A stretch of 64,000 nt of DNA from Holophaga foetida DSM 6591 (GCF_000242615.2 NZ_KI912269.1:527775-591774), one strand, 5' to 3'. Positions 38,841-47,858 are shown, counted from the first letter of the stretch. Translations and numbers: made by a program. The notes: generated by a model from the sequence alone, not told the origin.

Positions 38841-39584
38841 ATGCGCATTTCTACCCTCCAGAATCTCTCCGCCATTCCCACCAGCTTCCGCTGGATGGTC
38901 CGACATCGCGGTCTTGTCACAGGCCTCTCGGCGCTCTGGGCCGCCCTCATGACCCTGGCACCGTATGTCCAGATAAAGGCAGGCATACCGGCCCATCTGA
39001 TCCCCACGGGCATCGTCAACATGGCCTTCACGCTGCCCATCGACTTCTTCCTCCTGCCAATGCTGATGGCCTATGTGGATGCAGAATTCCACCACCATCC
39101 GGCAAACCCCCTGCAGGAGTGGCGAAAGACCTTCGAGGCCCGCTGGCTGACAGCCGCCGGAGCCAGGGTCCTCCTGTACGTCCTGTCCACCCTGGGCCTC
39201 ATGGCATTCATCATCCCCGGCCTGGTGGTCATCCTACTGCTCGGCTGGATGCCGATCTACACCCTGCTGAGGGGCGGGACCGTCGCCCACGCTGCCCGTT
39301 GGAGCACCCGTATCATGGTCCAGGAATGGCGCCGGGTGCTGCTTGCGATCCTGCCGATCTTCGCCATCTATCTCGGCCTGCTTTTCTGCCTCGACCTGGT
39401 CCTTGTCCACTGGGGACCGGAGCCCACCCTCTGGCTCCGGTTCAGGCACCCCCACTACTGGCTGACGTCCTTCATCAGCGCGGCTGTGAATATCTGGCTG
39501 AGTCTTGCCCTGCTGGCCCTCTTCCACCGGGTGGAGAACGAGGCCATGCTCAAGTCGGAGGATCCGGATCAGAGGCGGAAGTAA
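38841..39584 (+). CDS. Polytopic membrane protein of unknown function
   Basis: 247 residues with five or six predicted membrane helices (including FTLPIDFFLLPMLMAYV, VLLYVLSTLGLMAFIIPGLVVILLL and LAILPIFAIYLGLLFCLDLVL). The layout with an IIPGLVVxxxLxWxP stretch resembles small bacterial membrane proteins with DUF975 or YciC-like folds, but I do not recognise a family securely. The 3' end overlaps the convergent amidase gene by 16 bp. Confidence 0.6.
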   Translation: MRISTLQNLSAIPTSFRWMVRHRGLVTGLSALWAALMTLAPYVQIKAGIPAHLIPTGIVNMAFTLPIDFFLLPMLMAYVDAEFHHHPANPLQEWRKTFEARWLTAAGARVLLYVLSTLGLMAFIIPGLVVILLLGWMPIYTLLRGGTVAHAARWSTRIMVQEWRRVLLAILPIFAIYLGLLFCLDLVLVHWGPEPTLWLRFRHPHYWLTSFISAAVNIWLSLALLALFHRVENEAMLKSEDPDQRRK

Positions 39585-41233
39585 GCCCGGATCCCCTTCA
39601 CCACAGCCTCAGCGTAGCGTTCGCGGAACCGGGGATCCTGGAAGCGGGCAGCGTCCTCCTCGTTGGTGAGGTTCACAACCTCCAGCAGCACCTTGGCGCT
39701 GGCGGAGGAATGGCGAATGACGGCAGGCAGATAGCTCTTCCCCGAACGATGGATGATATTCCGGATGGGGCGGTTCGAGTGTATTAATAAATTATCGTCT
39801 TTCATGGCCTGCAGCAGTGCCTCCGCCAACTGACGACTGCGGGCCTCGCTCTGGAGGCGTTCCTTTGCGGTGGCCTGAAAAAGGCCACCGCGCTTCATTT
39901 CGGCGACCCGCACCCCATGAGTGGAATTCAGGCAGAAACGCGGGGGAACCACCGAAGCCCCCGGCACGTATGCCATAGAGCCCCGGGCACTCGGATGGAG
40001 GCTGTCGGCGTGGAAGCTCAGGAAGACAGTCTTCCGGGCATCCCCCTTCTGCCGGAAGGCAGCGAACCAGTCATTGGCCAGCACCCAGCGAAGATGGACG
40101 CTGACGGCACTGGGACTTTCACCATCGTTCGCGAAGGGGGGCGTCGTAAGAATCTCCGCATCCCGGGTGGGGGTCCGGATCTCATCCCTGTATTTGAAGC
40201 CCACGCTTGGATAGCGAAGGGTGGAACTCACAACCGCATCCGTGTCCTGCTCCAGAATGCGGCGCACCCGCATGGCGATGTCGTAGACGTAGTCCGACTC
40301 CCAGACGCCGTTGGCCACGGCTCCCCCGTCCACTCCCCCGTGCCCCGGGTCAAGGACGATGCGCACCCCCCGCAGACTGGGGCCGCCATCCACCCTGGCC
40401 ATCCGACGCACCTCGGCCCGGACTTCGCGTTCCTCCCGCAGAGCCCGAGTCCCCTCGGGCTGGAAGGGATCGGCCAGCTGGCGGACGGGGATTCGGATGA
40501 GGGTGCCCGGCGGGATGGAGCGCACATCCTCGATACCGCTGCGCGTTGCGATCTCCAGGGCCAGATCGTTCACATCCTTGGGGTCAACGCGATCGGTATA
40601 GCGCATCACCACGCTGGAGTAGAGGGCTTCGCCCTTGCGTAGACGATAGGCCGCATATTTCCCGGCTTTGTCCTCACCGAAGCTCAGGAGGGCACGATAA
40701 GCCGCCACCTTGGCCTCATCGTCCAGATCGTCTTCCGGCAGGCTCCGATCTGTGCCCCGCTTGCGGTCTCCCCCGAGCTCCACCGACAGCAGGCTCTTCG
40801 GGATACGCCAGTCGTCCCCCTTGCGGAGCTTCTCCGGCAGTTTCGGATTGGCGTCCTGGAGCTTGTCATAGTTCTGGCCATGACCGGTGAAGAGGGCGCT
40901 GATGAGCCAGACGGACTCCAGTTCGGGCCACCGGATCCGGTGCCGGACCTCATCCTCGCCCCACCTGTCATCAGGGAAGAGGGCCTCCAGGGCCCAGCGC
41001 TTGCCCTCGGGCGACAGTTCAGCGTAGCTCACCCACTCAGGGTGGCTCCCCCCCCTTGCCAGCATGGAGGAAGGCAGCCGGAAGGCCTCTACCTGGAGCC
41101 CTTTCTTGAAGACGAGGCGCATCGCCACCGAAGCCCCCCTGGGGAGGCGCGCCTGAAGCTCCATGGGGCTTGGATCAGCCTGAGCCGCAAGGACGGGCAG
41201 TGCCAGGGCCCAGGGGAGGATCAGTCTTCCCAC
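39569..41233 (-). CDS. N-acetylmuramoyl-L-alanine amidase with LysM-like domain
   Basis: A 554-residue exported cell-wall hydrolase that cuts the amide bond between muramic acid and the stem peptide. A signal peptide (LILPWALALPVLAAQA) is followed by a long unrecognised region, then a LysM-like segment (LRKGEALYSSVVMRYTDRVD to IPPGTLIRIPV, about 215-265). The Amidase_3 zinc domain follows: VRIVLDPGHGGVDGGAVANG, ESDYVYDIAMRVRRIL, SFHADSLHP and RSGKSYLPAVIRHSSASAKV, ending LEVVNLTNEEDA. GTG start with AGAGG upstream. Overlaps the 41221 gene by 13 bp. Confidence 0.88.
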   Translation of the reverse strand: MGRLILPWALALPVLAAQADPSPMELQARLPRGASVAMRLVFKKGLQVEAFRLPSSMLARGGSHPEWVSYAELSPEGKRWALEALFPDDRWGEDEVRHRIRWPELESVWLISALFTGHGQNYDKLQDANPKLPEKLRKGDDWRIPKSLLSVELGGDRKRGTDRSLPEDDLDDEAKVAAYRALLSFGEDKAGKYAAYRLRKGEALYSSVVMRYTDRVDPKDVNDLALEIATRSGIEDVRSIPPGTLIRIPVRQLADPFQPEGTRALREEREVRAEVRRMARVDGGPSLRGVRIVLDPGHGGVDGGAVANGVWESDYVYDIAMRVRRILEQDTDAVVSSTLRYPSVGFKYRDEIRTPTRDAEILTTPPFANDGESPSAVSVHLRWVLANDWFAAFRQKGDARKTVFLSFHADSLHPSARGSMAYVPGASVVPPRFCLNSTHGVRVAEMKRGGLFQATAKERLQSEARSRQLAEALLQAMKDDNLLIHSNRPIRNIIHRSGKSYLPAVIRHSSASAKVLLEVVNLTNEEDAARFQDPRFRERYAEAVVKGIRAYFRL

Positions 41234-41775
41234 GGGGCCTCTTCCCCTGAATGGACAGCCCCCTCAAGCCCCAGAGTAACCCAAGCCCGCAGATCACCCT
41301 CAAGACTGCCGGAATCCTGGGCCCGGAGGGTAAGGAAGGCCCCGAAGCGGCGCTCCAGATGACCCATGCCCTCCTCCAGCAGAAAGAGCCGATCCGCCAC
41401 ACGACCCTGCAGATCCTTGGCCTGGGTGGGAGGCAGTTTCATAGTGGAGACATCCAGGGAGGCGGCGTTAAGCATGAAGGTCCACTCCATGTCGCCGGAC
41501 AGGAGGCGCACCTTGGCCTTGTTGGGGCGCATCCCCCGGGACAGGGCCTCAAAGGCTTCGCGGCTCTCGGCGGGATTGCCCTTCCGGAGGCTCAGTTCCT
41601 TGACATCCCCCCGCTCCGTGGCCAACTGGACCGAATCATCCATGAAGAGGGCCGACTGGTCTCCCGCCAGGCCGCTGGTGCCTCCCTCCGTTAAACCCCG
41701 CATCCAGAGCCAGAGGAGGAATTCCTCCCCCAGGAAGCGGCCCTGCTCGATCAGTTCCATGGGCTTTGCGCTCAT
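41221..41775 (-). CDS. Conserved-type partner protein of the RdgC-like gene
   Basis: 184 residues, soluble, not assigned to a named family. The N-terminus (LIEQGRFLGEEFLLWLWMRG) is Trp/Leu-rich, and the middle contains KELSLRKGNPAESREAFEAL. The start codon overlaps the RdgC-like stop by one base (TGATG), so the two are translated together, and its end runs into the amidase gene. A role with the RdgC-like protein in DNA metabolism is inferred only from coupling. Confidence 0.6.
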   Translation of the reverse strand: MSAKPMELIEQGRFLGEEFLLWLWMRGLTEGGTSGLAGDQSALFMDDSVQLATERGDVKELSLRKGNPAESREAFEALSRGMRPNKAKVRLLSGDMEWTFMLNAASLDVSTMKLPPTQAKDLQGRVADRLFLLEEGMGHLERRFGAFLTLRAQDSGSLEGDLRAWVTLGLEGAVHSGEEAPWED

Positions 41776-42386
41776 CAGGCCTCCTCCAGTTCCAGGTTGA
41801 GGGGATCCAAAGCCATCAGGCCTTCCACAGAAATCTGGGGTGCCAGGCGGCCTGCCAGGAGCAGGGGTGCCAGAGGCTGGAGTTCACACCCAAAGCTCTT
41901 CATGAACAGACCGATCAGGGCGCCCTGTGTCTTGCTGGAACCCGCCGTGGTCCAGAGCATGCCGCCCTTCAGATCCCACGCAACCTCCACGGTCTTGGGG
42001 ACAGGAAGGACTTTGGCCAGAAGTTCGGCCTTCACCTCGTCCTGGAGGGAGGTTCGGGCTTCCTTACCGATGAAGGCCAGATCTTTTTCCTTCTGCAATT
42101 GCTGAATCCGGAGATCGACATGGGCCTTCAGGAGGGAGGAAGGCACCTTGCGGGTATCGATCCGAAGGGAGAACAGGGCGAAGCGCTCCTGGCTCACCCA
42201 GTTCTCATCCGGCGGAAGAATCAAGGGGTTGCGCCAATCGCACCATCCGAAGCGTTCCTCTTCCAGACCATCCTCGAAGGGGCGGAAGCATTCCTTGTGA
42301 AGACCTTCCTGGAGATCCTTTTCCGAAGGCACAGGCCCCAGGACCAGGAAGCGTTTGAGAGAGACGGAACCTTGAAGAAGACTCAT
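41775..42386 (-). CDS. RdgC-like recombination-associated protein (compact)
   Basis: 203 residues; E. coli RdgC, a DNA-binding ring that restrains RecA, has about 300. Similarity is in the central part: FALFSLRIDTRKVPSSLLKAH, then a helix ending RTSLQDEVKAELLAKVLPVPK and VEVAWDLKGGMLWT, which follow the RdgC pattern VPSSxxxxH...LKEEVxxxLLPRAFP. About 100 residues are missing relative to the long form. Coupled by ATGA overlap to the phosphatase gene upstream and by TGATG to the partner downstream. Confidence 0.65.
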   Translation of the reverse strand: MSLLQGSVSLKRFLVLGPVPSEKDLQEGLHKECFRPFEDGLEEERFGWCDWRNPLILPPDENWVSQERFALFSLRIDTRKVPSSLLKAHVDLRIQQLQKEKDLAFIGKEARTSLQDEVKAELLAKVLPVPKTVEVAWDLKGGMLWTTAGSSKTQGALIGLFMKSFGCELQPLAPLLLAGRLAPQISVEGLMALDPLNLELEEA

Positions 42387-43309
42387 GGCCTACCTGCGAC
42401 GAAGCGTTTGAACCATTGGGAGATCCCGGATCGCGCCGGGGGATTGGACTGGAGGGCAGGCTCGGTCCACTGGACCGCTTCACCGGGCGCCGGGAGGGGA
42501 AAGGCTGGATCATCCAAGGCAAGCAGAAGGGCCGTGACATTATCCCGCCCCCCACGATCAAGGGCCAGTTCCACCATCAGTTCCACGGAGCGGCGGGGAG
42601 AGAAACCGAAGTCGAGGATGGATTTGAGCCCATCGTCCTCCACCTCGCCATGGAGGCCGTCGCTGCAAAGGAGCAAGCGGTCGCCACGTTTCACCGGAAC
42701 CTTCACCAGAGCGGCATCCAGGGGCCTCGGACAGCCCAAGGCCTGGGTGATCATGCTCCGCTGAGGATGGACCTTCGCCTGCTCCGGGGTGATGGAGCCA
42801 GCCAGCACCATTTCGTTGACCAGGGTGTGGTCCGTCGTGAGTTGATGGAGATGCGGCCTACGGTAGATATAGGCCCGACTGTCCCCCACATGGACGATAT
42901 AAGCGAAGCCATTCCAGATGACCGCCGCGGTCAGGGTGCTCCCCATGCCCCGGGAACTCCGGTCCGAATCGGAGTAGCGGAGGACCGAATGGCTGGCAAC
43001 CTCGGCGGAGGTCAACAAGGCCTTCAGCAGATCCTCCTCTCGGGAGCTTTCCATAGGAAAGCGCCCCCAGTGACCGAACATCGTGACCGCCATGGATGCC
43101 AGGCCTTCGCGGCTCGCGATCTCTCCGGCAGCCGCACCGCCCATCCCATCCGCCACCGCAGCCAGCAGCCCAGCCCTGCAGACCTGGGGAGAACGGCTCA
43201 CGAAGCTGATATTCGGTTCCTCGCCGTCCAACGCACTGACCAGATAGCCATCCTCGTTGTTCTTCCTGACACGCCCCTGGTGGGTTATGGCGGCATAATC
43301 GATGAGCAT
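42383..43309 (-). CDS. PP2C-family serine/threonine phosphatase
   Basis: A 308-residue PPM/PP2C phosphatase. Metal-binding motifs appear in order: GRVRKNNEDGYLV, AVADGMGGAAAGEIAS, GSTLTAAVIWNGFAYIVHVGDSRAYIY, LLLCSDGLHGEVEDD and ELALDRGGRDNVTALLLA. The last 50 residues are a poorly ordered tail. First gene of the phosphatase/RdgC-like/partner/amidase coupled series. A second PP2C gene is at 49593. No kinase partner is in the window. Confidence 0.92.
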   Translation of the reverse strand: MLIDYAAITHQGRVRKNNEDGYLVSALDGEEPNISFVSRSPQVCRAGLLAAVADGMGGAAAGEIASREGLASMAVTMFGHWGRFPMESSREEDLLKALLTSAEVASHSVLRYSDSDRSSRGMGSTLTAAVIWNGFAYIVHVGDSRAYIYRRPHLHQLTTDHTLVNEMVLAGSITPEQAKVHPQRSMITQALGCPRPLDAALVKVPVKRGDRLLLCSDGLHGEVEDDGLKSILDFGFSPRRSVELMVELALDRGGRDNVTALLLALDDPAFPLPAPGEAVQWTEPALQSNPPARSGISQWFKRFVAGRP

Positions 43310-43429
43310 GGAAGATGGAATCCTGGGGACGGTGCAGACGGAAGTGCAGCAGAGTCGCTTGCATTCATACTATCCGGAACCCGGCCCCCGCGCCGAAAGA
43401 GGAATAATGAACCACTGCATGGAACTGTC

Positions 43430-44305
43430 GTGACCCTCCTGGGCCCCCACCGGGGCCTGACCATACTGGGACCTGGCACCCTCGGCCTTGCGGTGGCGCA
43501 ATGGGCCGCCGAGTGCGGGCTAGAGGTCCGCTTGGTGGGTCGGACCCCTGGCCATGCTGCCCAGGGACTGGCAAGCGTGCAGAGCCGTTGGGACGTTTCT
43601 CTTCGCAAGGGACGCATCCAGGCTGAAGCCCTCGCCCTGGCAAGGGCTCGACTCCGGATCGGTGAAAGCCTGGAAGAGGCCCTCCAGGGAAGCGATGTAT
43701 TCCTTGAGACCCTTCCGGAATCCGTAGAGCTCAAGGCGTCAGCCTGGGCGAATCTCAGTTCACTGGCAACCAGGGACGTTCTCTGGGCAACTGGTTCCTC
43801 GGGCATCCCCGTCTCGGAACTCCGAGCCCGGAGCGGTTTCCCTCTCCCAATCCTGGGTTTTCACCTCTTCGTCCCAGTACACCACCGCCGGGTGGTGGAA
43901 CTGGTATCGGAGCCAGGCACTGATACCCGGCCAGCCCTGGGACTGGCCAAGCAACTCCGGCTTGAGGTGATTCCTGCCCCGGATCAGCCTGGGTACCTCG
44001 CCAGCCGCCTGGCGATGGTCCAGGGCCTGGAAGCGATGCGCATGGTGGAACAGGGCCAAGGCACCCCTTCAGACATCGACGCCCTGATGGCGATAGGCTA
44101 CGGGCACCCCTGTGGCCCCCTGGAGCTGAGTGATCGCGTGGGATTGGACCTCCGTCTAGCCATCGCCACCTCTCTCTATGAGAGAACCGCCAACCCAGCC
44201 TTCGCCCCGCCGACCATTCTCAAACAGAAAGTCGCCCGGGGAGAACTCGGGCGTAAATCGGGCCAGGGATTCTACGCTTGGCCCAACGGGAGTCGTGCTG
44301 AATGA
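43430..44305 (+). CDS. 3-hydroxyacyl-CoA dehydrogenase
   Basis: A 291-residue NAD-dependent enzyme of the 3-hydroxybutyryl-CoA dehydrogenase type. The Rossmann start is LTILGPGTLGLAVAQWAAECGLEVRLVGR; DVFLETLPESVELK is the second strand; the catalytic His/Glu region is GFHLFVPVHHRRVVELV; the C-terminal domain ends GYGHPCGPLELSDRVGLD and GRKSGQGFYAWP. The NAD glycine motif GPGTLG differs slightly from GAGxMG. The GTG start is inferred; GGAA lies 5 bp upstream. It shares no pathway genes nearby. Confidence 0.85.
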   Translation: MTLLGPHRGLTILGPGTLGLAVAQWAAECGLEVRLVGRTPGHAAQGLASVQSRWDVSLRKGRIQAEALALARARLRIGESLEEALQGSDVFLETLPESVELKASAWANLSSLATRDVLWATGSSGIPVSELRARSGFPLPILGFHLFVPVHHRRVVELVSEPGTDTRPALGLAKQLRLEVIPAPDQPGYLASRLAMVQGLEAMRMVEQGQGTPSDIDALMAIGYGHPCGPLELSDRVGLDLRLAIATSLYERTANPAFAPPTILKQKVARGELGRKSGQGFYAWPNGSRAE

Positions 44306-44454
44306 ACACCCTCACCCTCGCCATCCTATTGATCGCAACGGTCCTAGTGCTCTGGATCGCCTACAAAGTCGGCCAAGTCCTCCTGCGCTTGGCCCTAGGC
44401 TTGGTCGCCCTGGGGCTGATAGCCTATGGCATATGGCATTTCTTGATCCGCTAG
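44302..44454 (+). CDS. Small hydrophobic membrane peptide
   Basis: A 50-residue protein with two hydrophobic segments (LTLAILLIATVLVLWIAYKV and LALGLVALGLIAYGIWHFLI) joined by a short basic turn. Its ATG lies in the stop of the dehydrogenase gene (ATGA), a strong sign of real translation. Function is unknown. Confidence 0.65.
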   Translation: MNTLTLAILLIATVLVLWIAYKVGQVLLRLALGLVALGLIAYGIWHFLIR

Positions 44455-44478
44455 AGGATACCCACCCAGGAGCCCACC

Positions 44479-44679
44479 ATGTCCGATCTTTCCTGCCCCA
44501 ACTGCGGCGCTGATCTCACCGCCCCCCAGAGTGTTCGTATTGCGGAGTACCGCTTCGGTCACCTGGAAAAGACCTCCCAGGGGTCCGACCCAGCCTACAA
44601 GATTGACCGGCCTGATACCTTCACCCTCCTGTGCAACGCCTGCAAACGCCTGGTCCGCACCCTTCCCCTGGAAGGCTGA
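44479..44679 (+). CDS. Small zinc-ribbon protein
   Basis: A 66-residue protein with two CxxC pairs (CPNC at 6-9 and CNAC at 52-55), the pattern of a zinc ribbon. AGGAG precedes the ATG by 7 bp. It follows the small membrane peptide by 24 bp and ends 10 bp before a strong terminator, so it is the last gene of that transcript. The role is unknown. Confidence 0.7.
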   Translation: MSDLSCPNCGADLTAPQSVRIAEYRFGHLEKTSQGSDPAYKIDRPDTFTLLCNACKRLVRTLPLEG

Positions 44680-44689
44680 AGCATCTCGA

Positions 44690-44734
44690 AGCAACAAAAA
44701 GGAGGGTCCGTTCTGGACCCTCCTTTTTGTTGCT
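44690..44734. terminator. Strong bidirectional intrinsic terminator
   Basis: AGCAACAAAAAGGAGGGTCC pairs perfectly with GGACCCTCCTTTTTGTTGCT (20 bp) around a 5-nt loop. The stem itself supplies an A-run and a T-run on either strand. It separates the zinc-ribbon gene from the convergent pilQ. Confidence 0.92.
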
Positions 44735-44745
44735 TTGTGCAGAGC

Positions 44746-46773
44746 CTAGTTCTTCAGAATACGAGGAGTGATGAACAAGAGCAGTTCAGCATTGGACTCA
44801 CTGGCAGTCTTGCTCCGGAACAGGAAGCCCAGGACGGGAATCTTGGACAGGTAGGGGATGCCCGTCGTTCCATTGGTCACATTGCTGGTGTAGACACCAC
44901 CCAGGATGGCCGTCCCACCGTCCTTGACCAGGACCTGGGTTTCCAGTTCCTTGTTGAGGATCGTGGGGGTGCCCTGAACGGTATTCCCGAAATCGGCCTC
45001 GGACTTGGTGAGTTTCAGGTCCATCAGGATGGTGCCATCGTTGGTGATCTGCGGTGTGACACTCAGTTCGAGATTGGCATCCACGAAGGAGGTCGTGATG
45101 GCTCCGCTGCTGCTGCCGCTCTGGGTGGTTGCATAGGGAATCTTGCGCCCAGCCAGGATCTTGGCCTTCTTGTTGTTCTGGGTCACCACCTTGGGGTTCG
45201 AGACGATCTTGACAGTGCCGTTCTTCTCAGCCGCCTGCAGGATGACGTTCACACTGAAGGCGCTCCGGACAAAGGAAACCCATAGCTCACCCGCAGGGTC
45301 AGCGATGGAAGTCGTGGTGCGCCAAGCAGCCCCATTGCCTACGCTCGTATCAGCGGCGCTATTCCAGGTCCCGGAGGAACTCGAATTTGTCCCCCCGAAG
45401 GCCCAGTAGTCCGAACCACCCGTCGTGCCAGCAGTGGAGTTGCTGGAGGGCCACTTGACACCGAACTGGCGGGAGAACTCCTTGCTGGCCTCCACGATGC
45501 GCGCCTCGATCTGGACCTGCTGGATGGCAACATCCATCTGCAGGATCAGTTCGTCAACAAGCTTCAGGTTGCGGGGAAGGTCCGTCAGGATGAGGGTATT
45601 GGTCCGATCATCCACGATGATGCTGCCGCGCTTGGTGAGCACCTTCTCCACGACGGCCTTGGCATCCGCCGCCTTGGCGAAGGAGAGGGGCCGGGTGACG
45701 CTGACGAGATCGCCAGCCAGGGCCTTGGCTTCCTCCAGCTTCTTGCGATCCTCCTCCTCCTTCTGGAGCTTCTCGACCTTGGCGACACGGATGATGCCGT
45801 TGTTGACTTCCTTGCCAAGGCCCGCGTGCTTCAGGATCGTATCCAGCACCAGATCCCAGGGAGTGTCCGTGAACTTGAACTCGTAGGTCTGCCCGGCGAC
45901 ATCCGGATCCGCGATGAGATTCATCTTGGCATGATCGGCGATCAGGCGAAGGAAGGCGGAGAGCTCGGCGCCCTTCACATCAATGGTGATCTTGGAACCG
46001 GTGTAGCGTTGCGCGCCTTCGCCAAGGGTGCGACCGGACCTTCCGGTGGCAGCATCCTGACGCTCCGTCCCCCGCTCTGATCCCTGGACGGCTCCAAGTG
46101 TGGGCAGCGTCGTGTTCAAAGCGAGTTGCGGGAAGGCATGGTACGGCATGCCCACGCTCGGCAGCGCAGCCAGCGGCGCAGAGGGCGCAGGCTTGACGGC
46201 ATTGACTGCGATCTGGGGAAGGGACTGGGCGGGTGCCTCAACCAGAGCGGGAGTCACAACCGCCACCACCGGCAGCAGCTGCTCGGCACCTGGAGCCCCA
46301 ACATTGACTTTGGTCGGTCCTTGACCCTTGGCAAAGGCGATGGTCAAGCCGGAAGCGTCAGGAGCCAGGTCAACCTGGGTCCCGGTTCCCACCTCGAACA
46401 CGACCCGGGTGACCGGGGAAGGCGCGGGGGAGAACTGAGCAATCCTGGCCTTGGTGATGGCCCCGGACACCAGTCCTCGAACGTGCTGGCGATTGATGGC
46501 CTCGGACATCACAACGCCCGGAAGGTCAAGCACCACACGGAGGGGCTTGCCAAGCACTTGACAGCGAGGTGTCCCCTTGTAGCCAGGGATCTCCAGCCGG
46601 ACCTTGGGAGCCCCCTCCGAGGAGGCGTTCAGGGACGCCCCCAGCAGGGCGGCGGCCTCCTGGGCTGGAAGCACAGCGCTTGTTTCTGCGGAGGTACCTC
46701 CGGCAAGCGCGCACGGCCAAGTGGCGCAAGCCACCAGCCCCGCCACGAGCAGATGACTCAGGCGAGTTCTCAT
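44746..46773 (-). CDS. pilQ: Type IV pilus secretin PilQ
   Basis: A 675-residue outer-membrane secretin through which type IV pili extrude. A signal peptide is followed by an AMIN domain (LEIPGYKGTPRCQVLGKPLRVVLDLPG), an STN-type domain (ITIDVKGAELSAFLRLIADHAKMNL), N1 domains (IIVDDRTNTLILTDLPRNLKLV) and the secretin core (VQIEARIVEASKEFSRQFGVKW to VTPQITNDGTILMDL, ending GFLFRSKTASESNAELLLFITPRIL). The only AMIN copy visible is at the N-terminus. ATGA overlap with pilP. Last gene of pilMNOPQ. Confidence 0.95.
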   Translation of the reverse strand: MRTRLSHLLVAGLVACATWPCALAGGTSAETSAVLPAQEAAALLGASLNASSEGAPKVRLEIPGYKGTPRCQVLGKPLRVVLDLPGVVMSEAINRQHVRGLVSGAITKARIAQFSPAPSPVTRVVFEVGTGTQVDLAPDASGLTIAFAKGQGPTKVNVGAPGAEQLLPVVAVVTPALVEAPAQSLPQIAVNAVKPAPSAPLAALPSVGMPYHAFPQLALNTTLPTLGAVQGSERGTERQDAATGRSGRTLGEGAQRYTGSKITIDVKGAELSAFLRLIADHAKMNLIADPDVAGQTYEFKFTDTPWDLVLDTILKHAGLGKEVNNGIIRVAKVEKLQKEEEDRKKLEEAKALAGDLVSVTRPLSFAKAADAKAVVEKVLTKRGSIIVDDRTNTLILTDLPRNLKLVDELILQMDVAIQQVQIEARIVEASKEFSRQFGVKWPSSNSTAGTTGGSDYWAFGGTNSSSSGTWNSAADTSVGNGAAWRTTTSIADPAGELWVSFVRSAFSVNVILQAAEKNGTVKIVSNPKVVTQNNKKAKILAGRKIPYATTQSGSSSGAITTSFVDANLELSVTPQITNDGTILMDLKLTKSEADFGNTVQGTPTILNKELETQVLVKDGGTAILGGVYTSNVTNGTTGIPYLSKIPVLGFLFRSKTASESNAELLLFITPRILKN

Positions 46774-47240
46774 GGTTTCCCCTCCTCAGGCTTAAAGGTT
46801 TTCACGATAGTTCGGTAGATCGACTTGTTGGTCGAAGTTATTTCCCATTGATGAAACGTGACAGCTCGTTCGCTGATAGCAACAATCTCGCCATCTTTGA
46901 ATCGAAAGCCCACTGGCAAGGTTCGAATATTTCCCCGGCTGTCGGTGGCCACCAGCATGACCTTCCCCCCGGAGACGATCCGCCCCTTCACACCGATGTC
47001 ATCCACCAAGTCCCCCCGTCCGCCACGTTCGGCATCACTGGGCACAGTGAAGGGATCGCGCCGTTGTTGAGGTTTGTATGGGATGGCCTCGATCTTGGTA
47101 AGATCGACCTCAGGAGCCGCAGCTCCAGGGGCAACCGGGACGCTGGGAGGGGTGCTGACTGCTGGCTCAGGTGTGGCAGCCCATCCAAGGGCGGTGCAAC
47201 AGATTACAGCAGCAAAGAGTCCATTTGGGATGGGACGCAT
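46770..47240 (-). CDS. pilP: Type IV pilus assembly protein PilP
   Basis: A 156-residue pilus alignment protein that links the PilNO inner-membrane complex to the PilQ secretin. A signal peptide (GLFAAVICCTALGWA) leads to a Pro-rich linker, then QQRRDPFTVPSDA, the motif before the PilP beta-domain (VKGRIVSGGKVMLVATDSRG). In many species PilP is a lipoprotein; here a Cys pair occurs inside the signal, but no clear lipobox. AGGAGG lies 9 bp before the ATG. 4 bp separate it from the pilO stop. Confidence 0.88.
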   Translation of the reverse strand: MRPIPNGLFAAVICCTALGWAATPEPAVSTPPSVPVAPGAAAPEVDLTKIEAIPYKPQQRRDPFTVPSDAERGGRGDLVDDIGVKGRIVSGGKVMLVATDSRGNIRTLPVGFRFKDGEIVAISERAVTFHQWEITSTNKSIYRTIVKTFKPEEGKP

Positions 47241-47244
47241 GGAA

Positions 47245-47850
47245 TCATTCCTCCTTGGCCGCGGGTTGTGCCGAAGCCTTGGCAGCAGGCTTGGCCGCCG
47301 GAGCCGGTGGCGGTGGGGGCGTGTAGACGTAGGCACTGACCTTGCACTTCACCAGGATTGGGTAGAGGGATTTTCCGCTATCCCTGGTCATCTCAATATC
47401 TGAAATGGAGACGATCTTCTCAAAGCCGCTGATCTGAGAAGCGAACTCGCCGAAGGAGTGGAACCCGGCCCGGAAGGTGAACTGGACCGGAAAGGCGGTG
47501 TAGTACTGCTGCTTCTGAGGAGCCTCGTTGGAGAAGGAGACCTGGTCGATGCCAGCCGTATCTGCCATTTTCTTGACCTTGTATGGCATCTCGGAGATAT
47601 CCGTCTCGGCAGGCATGATCTTGATCAACTCTTCGATTGTCTTGCTCTGAAGGTCGACCTCTTTCTTGAGTTGCTCATAGTTCGACTTGATACCGTAACC
47701 CTTTCGAACCTCTTCCTGCAAGGTCACATTTGAAGCTTCAAGGGTCTTCAGCTCAGTACGGGCCCCCCCCAGAAGGATGTAGGTGAGGACTGCGATCAAT
47801 AGACCAGCCAGACTGCCTATGATGATTTGCTTTTGAAGATAGGGTGTCAT
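47245..47850 (-). CDS. pilO: Type IV pilus inner-membrane protein PilO
   Basis: A 201-residue bitopic protein. One N-terminal membrane helix (IIIGSLAGLLIAVLTYILLGG), a coiled-coil stretch (LKKEVDLQSKTIEELIKIMP), then a ferredoxin-like periplasmic domain (FTFRAGFHSFGEFASQISGFEKIVSISDI). An Ala/Pro/Lys-rich C-terminal tail ends the protein. PilO pairs with PilN to align the pilus machine. GAGG precedes the ATG. Confidence 0.9.
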   Translation of the reverse strand: MTPYLQKQIIIGSLAGLLIAVLTYILLGGARTELKTLEASNVTLQEEVRKGYGIKSNYEQLKKEVDLQSKTIEELIKIMPAETDISEMPYKVKKMADTAGIDQVSFSNEAPQKQQYYTAFPVQFTFRAGFHSFGEFASQISGFEKIVSISDIEMTRDSGKSLYPILVKCKVSAYVYTPPPPPAPAAKPAAKASAQPAAKEE

Positions 47851-47858
47851 CTTCGGCC

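Noticed and set aside
42416..43429. Possible N-terminal extension of the hydroxyacyl-CoA dehydrogenase
   Set aside because: The frame runs open upstream, but this part is antisense to the PP2C gene, and the family N-terminus begins at the Rossmann motif just after 43430.
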